A stretch of 64,000 nucleotides of DNA. Origin: Micromonospora sp. U21 (GTDB taxonomy: Bacteria; Actinomycetota; Actinomycetes; Mycobacteriales; Micromonosporaceae). A program made the position numbers and the translations under genes. The stretch covers positions 1 to 64,000 of the forward strand of contig NZ_JAGPYK010000003.1 of assembly GCF_018070045.1 (NCBI RefSeq). The letters are read 5' to 3'. Shown in pieces: positions 58,286 through 64,000 of the stretch. Each line of letters starts with the position of its first letter. Within the stretch, counting starts at the first letter, position 1. The notes under the pieces were generated by a model, which was not told the origin of the DNA, did no database searches, and worked only from the letters and a program-made list of their open reading frames with translations.

Positions 58286-59215
58286 TCAGCGCGGGTCCAC
58301 GCCGGACGGGAGGTTGTCGCGGTCGATCGCGGACTGCACGTAGTCGAGCAGGATCCGGCGAAGCTCCCGGCCGGCGTGGGTCGGCACGACGTCCCGCCGG
58401 CGGGCCACCGCGATGGTCCGCCGGACCCCGGGCGGCGCCAGCGGCGTGATCCGCACCCCCGGCCGGCGAGCCAGCACGATGCCGGGCACCAGCGCGATGC
58501 CGAGCCCTGCCTCGACGAAGCTGAGCACCGCGTCCATCTCACCGCCGTCCACCGCGAAGGTCGGCTCGAAGCCCGCCGCGCGGCACGCCTCGATGGTGGC
58601 GTCGCGCAGGTCGTAGCCCTCCCTGAACATCACCATGGGCTGGTCGCGCAGGTCGGTGATGCGCAACTCCCCGCTCGCCGAGGCGGTCGGCACCTCCCCC
58701 ACCGAGGCGACCACCAGGCTCTCCTGGAGGATCGGGTCGACGCGCAGCCCCGGGTCGACGCCCTGGGCCGGCATGATGATCAGCGCCAGGTCGAGGTCAC
58801 CGCGGAGCAGATTGCGCACCAGGTCCTGGGATCCACCCTCCTCGACCTTGAGGTCGACGGTGGGGTGCGCGTCGCGGAACCGGCGCAGCACCGGCGGGGC
58901 GAGCGACGTGGCGAGGCTGGGGGTGGCGCCGAGCCGGACCCGGCCCCGGCGCAGCCCGACCAGTTCCTGGACCTCGCGGGTCGCGGTCTCCACGTCGGCG
59001 AGGATCCGGGTCGCCAACGGCAGCAGCACCTCGCCGGCAGCGGTGAGGGCGATGTTGCCCCGTACCCGTTCGAAGAGTGGGGCCCCGAGGTCGGTCTCCA
59101 GGGCGTGAATTTGCTTACTGAGCGAAGGCTGAGTTATGCCGACGATGTCGGCGGCTTGGGTGAAATGTCGTACTTCGGCCACCGCAACGAAGTACCGGAG
59201 CTGATGGAGTTGCAT
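58286..59215 (-). CDS. LysR-family regulator divergent from sdhCAB
   Basis: A 309-residue regulator. Residues 1-60 are the LysR wHTH (LHQLRYFVAVAEVRHFTQAA, ITQPSLSKQIHALE). Residues about 90-290 are the ligand-binding domain (GRVRLGATPSLATSLAPPVL, GDLDLALIIMPAQGVDPGL). TAAGCT on the minus strand lies 6 nt before ATG 59215, and this box overlaps a T-N11-A dyad (59220-59234), so the gene is probably autorepressed. Only 77 bp separate it from the sdhC start, which makes the succinate dehydrogenase operon the likely target. Inducer unknown. Confidence 0.9.
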   Translation of the reverse strand: MQLHQLRYFVAVAEVRHFTQAADIVGITQPSLSKQIHALETDLGAPLFERVRGNIALTAAGEVLLPLATRILADVETATREVQELVGLRRGRVRLGATPSLATSLAPPVLRRFRDAHPTVDLKVEEGGSQDLVRNLLRGDLDLALIIMPAQGVDPGLRVDPILQESLVVASVGEVPTASASGELRITDLRDQPMVMFREGYDLRDATIEACRAAGFEPTFAVDGGEMDAVLSFVEAGLGIALVPGIVLARRPGVRITPLAPPGVRRTIAVARRRDVVPTHAGRELRRILLDYVQSAIDRDNLPSGVDPR

Positions 59216-59219
59216 CTAC

Positions 59220-59234
59220 ATAGCTTATGGCTAT
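59220..59234. promoter_or_regulatory. LysR box between lysR and sdhC
   Basis: ATAGC-TTATG-GCTAT is a 15-bp dyad that includes a T-N11-A motif, the classic LysR recognition form. It overlaps the lysR -10 and lies 22 bp upstream of the sdhC -35, the expected activation position. Confidence 0.65.
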
Positions 59235-59255
59235 CAACACTGCGAGTTTGATGCA

Positions 59256-59285
59256 TTGGACGACTGATCCAAGTGCTCCTAGCGT
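59256..59285 (+). promoter_or_regulatory. sdhCAB promoter
   Basis: TTGGAC (59256-59261) and TAGCGT (59280-59285) are spaced 18 nt. The -10 ends 7 nt before GTG 59293, so transcription should start at or next to the start codon. Confidence 0.6.
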
Positions 59286-59292
59286 CGATCGT

Positions 59293-59982
59293 GTGGTAGT
59301 CACGAAAACTCGGTCGCCCATCCGCTCCAACGTCGGCCTCAAGGCCGTCATGGCGGTGACGGGCATCCTGCTGGCGCTGTTCCTGATCGCGCACATGATC
59401 GGAAACCTGAAGGTGTTCACGGGGGAGACCTCGTTCGACCACTACGCGCACTGGCTGCGCGACATCGGCAAGCCGCTGCTGCCCGGCGTGTGGTTCCTGT
59501 GGATCCTGCGCTCCGTGCTGGTGGTGGCGGTCGTCGCCCACATCGTGGCCGCGACCGTGCTGGCCCGGCGGGCCCGCGCGGCCCGACCGGTGAAGTACGC
59601 CCACCGCAAGAAGGTCAACGGCAGCTACGCGGCCCGCACCATGCGCTGGGGCGGCGTGATCATCCTGCTCTTCGTGATCTACCACCTCCTGGACCTGACC
59701 ACCGGCACGCTGAACCCGGTCGGTGACGCCAGCAAGCCGTACGGCAACGTCGTCGCCGACTTCGCGCCGGAGCGCTGGTACGTCACGCTCTTCTACACCC
59801 TCGCCATCGTCGCGGTGGGCTTCCACCTGCGCCACGGCGCGTTCAGCGCGTTCCGCAGCCTCGGCCAGCAGACGCCCCGGGGCGAACGCCGGGCACGCAA
59901 CGCCGCGCTGGTCTTCGCCGTCGCGCTCTGCGTCGGCTACCTGGTGGTCCCGTTCGCCGTTCTCACCGGATTGGTGGCCTGA
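59293..59982 (+). CDS. sdhC: Succinate dehydrogenase cytochrome b subunit (type B)
   Basis: A 229-residue membrane subunit with five helices, the single-anchor layout of type B succinate:quinone reductases that hold two hemes b. Candidate heme histidines are in [44 protein letters not shown] and [11 protein letters not shown]. The frame is open from ATG 59227, but GTG 59293 is preceded by the sdh promoter and matches the VVVTKTR start of homologues. The operon order sdhC-sdhA-sdhB is complete. Confidence 0.88.
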   Translation: MVVTKTRSPIRSNVGLKAVMAVTGILLALFLIAHMIGNLKVFTGETSFDHYAHWLRDIGKPLLPGVWFLWILRSVLVVAVVAHIVAATVLARRARAARPVKYAHRKKVNGSYAARTMRWGGVIILLFVIYHLLDLTTGTLNPVGDASKPYGNVVADFAPERWYVTLFYTLAIVAVGFHLRHGAFSAFRSLGQQTPRGERRARNAALVFAVALCVGYLVVPFAVLTGLVA

Positions 59983-59983
59983 C

Positions 59984-61921
59984 ATGGAACTCTTCACCGA
60001 GGGCGACCCGATCGCCGACACCAAGGCTCCCACCGGCCCGGTCGAGAAGCGTTGGGAAACCCGGCGCTTCGAGGCCAAGCTGGTCAACCCCGCCAACCGC
60101 CGCAAGATGACGGTGATCGTGGTCGGCACCGGCCTGGCCGGCGGCTCGGCCGCGGCGACCCTGGCCGAGCAGGGCTACCACGTCAGGTCCTACTGCTACC
60201 AGGACAGCCCGCGCCGGGCGCACTCCATCGCGGCGCAGGGCGGCATCAACGCCGCCAAGAACTACCGCAACGACGGCGACTCGGTGCACCGGCTGTTCTA
60301 CGACACCGTGAAGGGCGGCGACTTCCGCTCCCGGGAGTCGAACGTGCACCGCCTGGCCGAGGTCTCGGTCAACATCATCGACCAGTGCGTCGCCCAGGGC
60401 GTGCCGTTCGCCCGCGAGTACGGCGGCCTGCTGGACACCCGCTCCTTCGGCGGCGCCCAGGTGCAGCGCACCTTCTACGCCCGGGGGCAGACGGGCCAGC
60501 AGCTGCTGCTCGGCGCCTATCAGGCGCTGGAGCGGCAGATCGGCCTCGGCAACGTGGAGATGAACGCCCGCCACGAGATGCTGGAGCTGGTCATCGTGGA
60601 CGGCAAGGCCCGGGGCATCGTGGTCCGGGACCTGGTCACCGGTGAGATCAGCACCGAGATGGCCGACGCCGTCGTGCTCGCCTCGGGTGGCTACGGCAAC
60701 GTCTTCTACCTCTCCACCAACGCCAAGGGCTGCAACGTCACCGCCACCTGGCGGGCGCACCGCAAGGGCGCGTACTTCGCCAACCCCTGCTACACGCAGA
60801 TCCACCCGACCTGCATCCCGGTCTCCGGCGACCACCAGTCGAAGCTGACCCTGATGAGCGAGTCGCTGCGCAACGACGGCCGGGTGTGGGTGCCGAAGAC
60901 CAAGGGCGACGACCGCAACCCCCGGGACATCCCGGAGGACGAGCGGGACTACTACCTGGAGCGGATCTACCCCTCGTTCGGCAACCTGGTTCCCCGCGAC
61001 ATCGCCTCCCGCGCCGCGAAGAACGTCTGCGACGAGGGGCGGGGCGTCGGACCGACCAAGCTCGGCGTCTACCTCGACTTCGCCGACGCGATCGGCCGGC
61101 TGGGCCGCAAGGCCATCGAGGCCAAGTACGGCAACCTCTTCGAGATGTACGAGCGGATCACCGGCGAGGACCCGTACGAGGTGCCGATGCGGATCTACCC
61201 CGCCGTGCACTACACGATGGGTGGTCTCTGGGTCGACTACGACCTCCAGTCGAGCATCCCCGGCCTGTTCGTGATCGGCGAGGCGAACTTCTCCGACCAC
61301 GGCGCGAACCGGCTCGGCGCCTCGGCGCTGATGCAGGGCCTGGCCGACGGCTACTTCGTGCTGCCGACCACGATCGCCAACTACCTGGCCTCGGGTCCGC
61401 TGGAGAAGGTCGACGCCAGCCACCCGGCGGCGGTCGAGGCGCGCGCCGACGTCGAGGACCGGGTCCAGCGGCTGCTGGCGGTCAACGGCGACCGGACGGT
61501 GGACTCGTTCCACCGGGAGCTGGGCCAGATCATGTGGGAGCACTGCGGCATGGAGCGCAGCGAGGCCGGGCTGCGCAAGGCGATCGACGAGATCCGCGCC
61601 CTGCGCGACCAGTTCTGGCAGCGGGTCCGGGTGTCCGGCACCGGCGAGGAGCTCAACCAGTCGCTGGAGAAGGCCGGCCGGGTGGCCGACTTCTTCGAGC
61701 TGGCCGAGCTGATGTGCATCGACGCCCTGCACCGCGAGGAGTCCTGCGGCGGCCACTTCCGGGCCGAGCACCAGACCCCGGACGGTGAGGCGCAGCGCGA
61801 CGACGACCGGTTCGCGTACGTGGCGGCCTGGGAGTTCACCGCCACCGGTGAGCCGTCGGTGCTGCACAAGGAAGACCTGAAGTTCGAATACGTCCACCCC
61901 ACGCAGCGGAGCTACAAGTGA
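59984..61921 (+). CDS. sdhA: Succinate dehydrogenase flavoprotein subunit
   Basis: A 645-residue flavoprotein. The FAD-binding strand is [19 protein letters not shown] near residue 45. The covalent-flavin histidine is in [15 protein letters not shown]. The dicarboxylate site includes HPTCIPV, and [19 protein letters not shown] closes the FAD domain. It oxidises succinate to fumarate in the TCA cycle and passes electrons to SdhB. Length and the absence of the E. coli-type insertions fit type B enzymes. It starts 1 bp after the sdhC stop, and its TGA overlaps the GTG of sdhB (GTGA). Confidence 0.94.
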   Translation: MELFTEGDPIADTKAPTGPVEKRWETRRFEAKLVNPANRRKMTVIVVGTGLAGGSAAATLAEQGYHVRSYCYQDSPRRAHSIAAQGGINAAKNYRNDGDSVHRLFYDTVKGGDFRSRESNVHRLAEVSVNIIDQCVAQGVPFAREYGGLLDTRSFGGAQVQRTFYARGQTGQQLLLGAYQALERQIGLGNVEMNARHEMLELVIVDGKARGIVVRDLVTGEISTEMADAVVLASGGYGNVFYLSTNAKGCNVTATWRAHRKGAYFANPCYTQIHPTCIPVSGDHQSKLTLMSESLRNDGRVWVPKTKGDDRNPRDIPEDERDYYLERIYPSFGNLVPRDIASRAAKNVCDEGRGVGPTKLGVYLDFADAIGRLGRKAIEAKYGNLFEMYERITGEDPYEVPMRIYPAVHYTMGGLWVDYDLQSSIPGLFVIGEANFSDHGANRLGASALMQGLADGYFVLPTTIANYLASGPLEKVDASHPAAVEARADVEDRVQRLLAVNGDRTVDSFHRELGQIMWEHCGMERSEAGLRKAIDEIRALRDQFWQRVRVSGTGEELNQSLEKAGRVADFFELAELMCIDALHREESCGGHFRAEHQTPDGEAQRDDDRFAYVAAWEFTATGEPSVLHKEDLKFEYVHPTQRSYK

Positions 61922-62682
61922 ACCTGACCCTGCGCATCTGGCGCCAGAAGGGCCCTGAGGACAAGGGTCGGATGGTGACCTACCAGGTCGACGACGTGTC
62001 CCCGGACATGTCGTTCCTCGAGATGCTCGACGTGCTCAACGAGCGGTTGATCCTCGCCGGCGAGGACCCGGTGGCGTTCGACCACGACTGCCGCGAGGGC
62101 ATCTGCGGCATGTGTGGCCTGATGATCAACGGTGACGCGCACGGGCCGCAGCGCGGCACCACCGCCTGCCAGCTGCACATGCGGCAGTTCACCGACGGCG
62201 AGACGATCGACATCGAGCCGTGGCGCGCCAGCGCCTTCCCGGTGATCAAGGACCTGGTGGTCAACCGGGGTGCCTTCGACAAGATCATCGCTGCCGGTGG
62301 CTACATCACCGCCCCGACCGGCAGCGCGCCCGAGGCGCACTCCACCCCGGTGGCCAAGGCCAACGCGGACGCCGCCTTCGAGTCGGCGGCCTGCATCGGC
62401 TGCGGCGCGTGTGTCGCCGCCTGCCCGAACGGCTCCGGCATGCTCTTCACCGCCGCCAAGCTCACCCAGCTCTCGCTGCTGCCGCAGGGCCAGCCCGAGC
62501 GGTACACCCGGGTGATCGGCATGGTCGACGCGCACGACGAGGCCGGCTTCGGCGGCTGCACCAACGCCGGCGAGTGCACCCCGGCCTGCCCGAAGGGCAT
62601 TCCGCTGAACACGATCGGCCGCCTCAACCGCGACTACCTCATGGCCACCTCGAAGCGGGGCGACAACACTCCGGGATCTTGA
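61918..62682 (+). CDS. sdhB: Succinate dehydrogenase iron-sulfur subunit
   Basis: A 254-residue electron-transfer subunit. The [2Fe-2S] ligands are in [10 protein letters not shown] and the later TTAC. The [4Fe-4S]/[3Fe-4S] ligands are in [14 protein letters not shown] and [14 protein letters not shown]. It links SdhA to the quinone site in SdhC. The start is GTG 61918, overlapping the sdhA stop by 4 nt. The operon terminator is at 62842-62880, 160 bp further on, with a palindromic element between. Confidence 0.94.
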   Translation: MNLTLRIWRQKGPEDKGRMVTYQVDDVSPDMSFLEMLDVLNERLILAGEDPVAFDHDCREGICGMCGLMINGDAHGPQRGTTACQLHMRQFTDGETIDIEPWRASAFPVIKDLVVNRGAFDKIIAAGGYITAPTGSAPEAHSTPVAKANADAAFESAACIGCGACVAACPNGSGMLFTAAKLTQLSLLPQGQPERYTRVIGMVDAHDEAGFGGCTNAGECTPACPKGIPLNTIGRLNRDYLMATSKRGDNTPGS

Positions 62683-62713
62683 TCCTTGTCGGGCCTCTCC
62701 GTGGTCGGGCTTC

Positions 62714-62787
62714 GGGCTGGGGGCGACCGTCCCCGGCTCCGGGCGGTCAGGCTTGATCCCTCCGCCGGGGACGGTCGCCCCCAGCCC
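62714..62787 (+). repeat. 74-bp palindromic element, copy 1
   Basis: Perfect 24-bp arms (starting GGGCTGGGGGCGACCGTC, ending in the complement) surround a 26-nt centre that contains GGCGGTCAGGCTTGATCCC. The centre is asymmetric, so orientation can be assigned. The copy at 63180-63253 is its reverse complement. Confidence 0.8.
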
Positions 62788-62841
62788 TGACCTGGTCACC
62801 GTCCGCGCACCGGTCCCGGTTCTCCCCGAGTACGTGAAAAC

Positions 62842-62880
62842 GCCGCTGGCCGGCACCCCTCGTGGGTGCCGGCCAGCGGC
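62842..62880 (+). terminator. Intrinsic terminator of the sdh operon
   Basis: A perfect 17-bp stem (GCCGCTGGCCGGCACCC and complement) with 5-nt loop, followed by TCTTTCCTTC, a rare pyrimidine/T-rich tail for this genome. It lies 160 bp after sdhB. Confidence 0.8.
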
Positions 62881-63179
62881 TCTTTCCTTCTGCGCTTGGC
62901 GCTGAGGTGGGTCTGTTATTTCGGCGCTGGGCCGACGAGGCAGGCGGCCGACCGGGGCCGCAGGTGCTACGGCTGACCGTCGGAGCGGGAGCGGAGATCA
63001 ACTCCGGCCCCTGGAAATCGGCGTATCCCCACGCCCGGGACACCCCGACGCCCCGCAAACCGAGTTGATCACTAGCCGCCGACAAGGCCATCCAGAGGCG
63101 ACCACGGCACACGAAGAGCCAACCCCCGCACGGGGCAGGCGGGCGGTCCGGCAGGCCCGGACGAACCCGGACCGGCTCG

Positions 63180-63253
63180 GGGCTGGGGGCGAGCGTCCCC
63201 GGCGCAGGGATCAAGCCTGACCGCCCGGAGCCGGGGACGGTCGCCCCCAGCCC
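63180..63253 (-). repeat. 74-bp palindromic element, copy 2 (inverted)
   Basis: Arms differ by one base (GAGCGT against GACCGT of copy 1). Its 26-nt centre equals the reverse complement of the copy 1 centre at 25 of 26 positions. The two copies are 392 bp apart and face opposite ways. Confidence 0.8.
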
Positions 63254-63419
63254 CCACCGCAACCACCGACGAACCGGAACCGAGCCGACCGGACCGGAGC
63301 CGAGCCGAGCCGACCGGAGCGGAACCGGACGATCCCCCGAGGCAGCCGCCCGGGACCGGTTCAAGTGCCGGAGCGCGGGTAGCAGTCCGAGGGACGGCAC
63401 CGGAGAGGGGACGAGCGGC

Positions 63420-64000
63420 ATGAAGGCACTGACCTGGCATGGCAAGCGGGACGTACGGGTCGAAGAGGTCCCGGACCCCCGCATCGAGGACCCGACCGAC
63501 GCGATCATCAAGGTCACCTCGACCGCGATCTGCGGCTCAGACCTGCACCTGTACGAGGTACTGGGACCGTACCTGAAGCCGGGTGACATCCTCGGCCACG
63601 AGCCGATGGGCATCGTCGAGGAGGTCGGCCCGGAAGTGACCCGGCTCAAGCCCGGCGACCGGGTGGTGGTCCCGTTCAACATCTCCTGCGGCAGTTGCTG
63701 GATGTGCCAGCGCCAGCTGTACGCCCAGTGCGAGACCACCCAGGTCGGCAGCGAGGGCAAGGGCGCGGCGCTGTTCGGCTACACCTCGCTCTACGGCTCG
63801 GTCCCCGGCGGGCAGGCCGAGTACCTGCGCGTCCCGCAGGCTCACTTCGGACCGATCACCGTCCCGCAGACCGGCGCCGACGAGCGCTACCTCTACCTTT
63901 CCGACATCCTGCCGACCGCCTGGCAGGCGGTGAAGTACGCGGACACCCCGCCCGGCGGCACCCTGGCGGTGTTCGGTCTGGGCCCGGTCGGCCAGTTCTG
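63420..64000 (+). CDS. Zinc-dependent alcohol dehydrogenase, truncated by the window end
   Basis: The first 193 codons of an MDR-family dehydrogenase. The catalytic-zinc region is ICGSDLHLYE and GHEPMGIVEEVG. The structural or second Cys cluster is SCGSCWMCQRQLYAQCETT. The Rossmann strand LAVFGLGPVGQF has just begun. The family pattern (LYEVLGPYLKPGD, then GKGAALFGYTSLYG) resembles glutathione-independent formaldehyde dehydrogenase-like or threonine dehydrogenase-like enzymes; substrate unknown. ATG 63420 has GGAGAGGGG 9 nt upstream. The 3' part lies outside the window. Confidence 0.88.
   Translation, partial: MKALTWHGKRDVRVEEVPDPRIEDPTDAIIKVTSTAICGSDLHLYEVLGPYLKPGDILGHEPMGIVEEVGPEVTRLKPGDRVVVPFNISCGSCWMCQRQLYAQCETTQVGSEGKGAALFGYTSLYGSVPGGQAEYLRVPQAHFGPITVPQTGADERYLYLSDILPTAWQAVKYADTPPGGTLAVFGLGPVGQF

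Larger units (their letters stand above)
62683..63419. other. 737-bp gene-poor region with palindromes and a terminator
   Basis: No credible gene is seen between sdhB and the alcohol dehydrogenase. The stretch holds two inverted copies of a 74-bp palindrome (62714-62787 and 63180-63253) and an intrinsic terminator (62842-62880). A run of imperfect GACCGGA/GCCGAGCC repeats lies at about 63262-63335. The alcohol dehydrogenase promoter must lie in the last 80 bp, but I find no good box. Confidence 0.55.

Noticed and set aside
59227-59292. ATG 59227 as the sdhC start
   Set aside because: It overlaps the LysR box and lies upstream of the TTGGAC/TAGCGT promoter, so the codon would not be in the main transcript. 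GTG 59293 matches homologues.
59963-61897. A 644-codon open frame antisense to sdhA
   Set aside because: It is a shadow of sdhA, with no start signal or domain.
63262-63335. GACCGGA/GCCGAGCC-rich run as a short tandem repeat array or replication-type iteron
   Set aside because: The units are irregular in length and sequence and fit simple GC-rich slippage in a non-coding gap.
1-64000. CRISPR array, tRNA or rRNA genes
   Set aside because: I saw no regularly spaced direct repeats, no tRNA T-arm pattern and no rRNA-like stretch. A covariance-model scan would be needed to exclude a tRNA fully.

Overview
The window is about 64 kb of very GC-rich chromosomal DNA from an actinomycete, most likely Micromonospora or a close relative in the Micromonosporaceae. 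The evidence is the extreme third-position GC, many GTG starts, many genes that appear to be read from leaderless transcripts (a TANNNT -10 box 6-8 nt before the start codon), an XRE-DUF5753/DUF397 pair, a GPP34 protein, DUF3516 and HrpA helicases, an MhuD-type heme oxygenase, and several families of intergenic palindromes. No rRNA, tRNA, CRISPR array, prophage or complete insertion sequence was seen. Only a transposase tail lies at the left edge.

Layout. 1-10.4 kb: IS remnant, CPA1 antiporter, FAD oxidoreductase, phosphoesterase, a large secreted sugar-dehydrogenase-like lectin protein, a GH15 glucoamylase/trehalase, a stress-type membrane protein and DUF1684. 9.7-16.9 kb: a divergent TetR/FBP pair, GNAT, MarR-pirin, a small membrane protein, phospholipase D, an acetoacetate decarboxylase-like protein and a SigB/SigF-type sigma factor. 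17-24.4 kb: GNAT plus amino-acid permease, GPP34 divergent from XRE/DUF397, HrpB helicase and PP2C phosphatase. 24.6-27.3 kb: a secreted GH9 cellulase behind a perfect CebR operator. 27.5-29.4 kb: a tiny FxLD-type (lanthipeptide-like) precursor gene coupled to an MFS-GNAT fusion. 29.5-38.2 kb: zinc-finger/antiporter pair, LLM flavoprotein, aldehyde dehydrogenase, a decayed NmrA gene, ABM, GDSL hydrolase, EcsC and a lysozyme-like secreted protein. 38.6-49.1 kb: PAC2, exonuclease III, MhuD, a class F sortase with a candidate partner, TrmB, DUF3516 helicase, MBL/TetR with tandem operators, an unknown gene, and a DUF559 endonuclease-like gene bounded by inverted copies of a 78-bp palindrome. 49.1-53.2 kb: a four-gene iron-siderophore importer under an IdeR-like iron box. 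53.2-58.3 kb: YciI, cytidine deaminase, HrpA. 58.3-62.7 kb: a LysR gene divergent from a type B succinate dehydrogenase operon (sdhCAB). 62.7-64 kb: a gene-poor stretch with a strong terminator and two inverted 74-bp palindromes, then a zinc alcohol dehydrogenase that runs off the end.

Functional themes. Polysaccharide use: GH9 cellulase, GH15, secreted sugar dehydrogenase. Iron and heme supply: siderophore importer, MhuD. RNA processing: three large RNA helicases, TrmB. Many one-component regulators sit beside their likely targets with visible dyad operators. Most genes are ordinary chromosomal cargo. The parts least explained by known annotation are the FxLD-like peptide with its fused exporter/acetyltransferase, the DUF559 gene framed by inverted palindromes, and the sortase pair.
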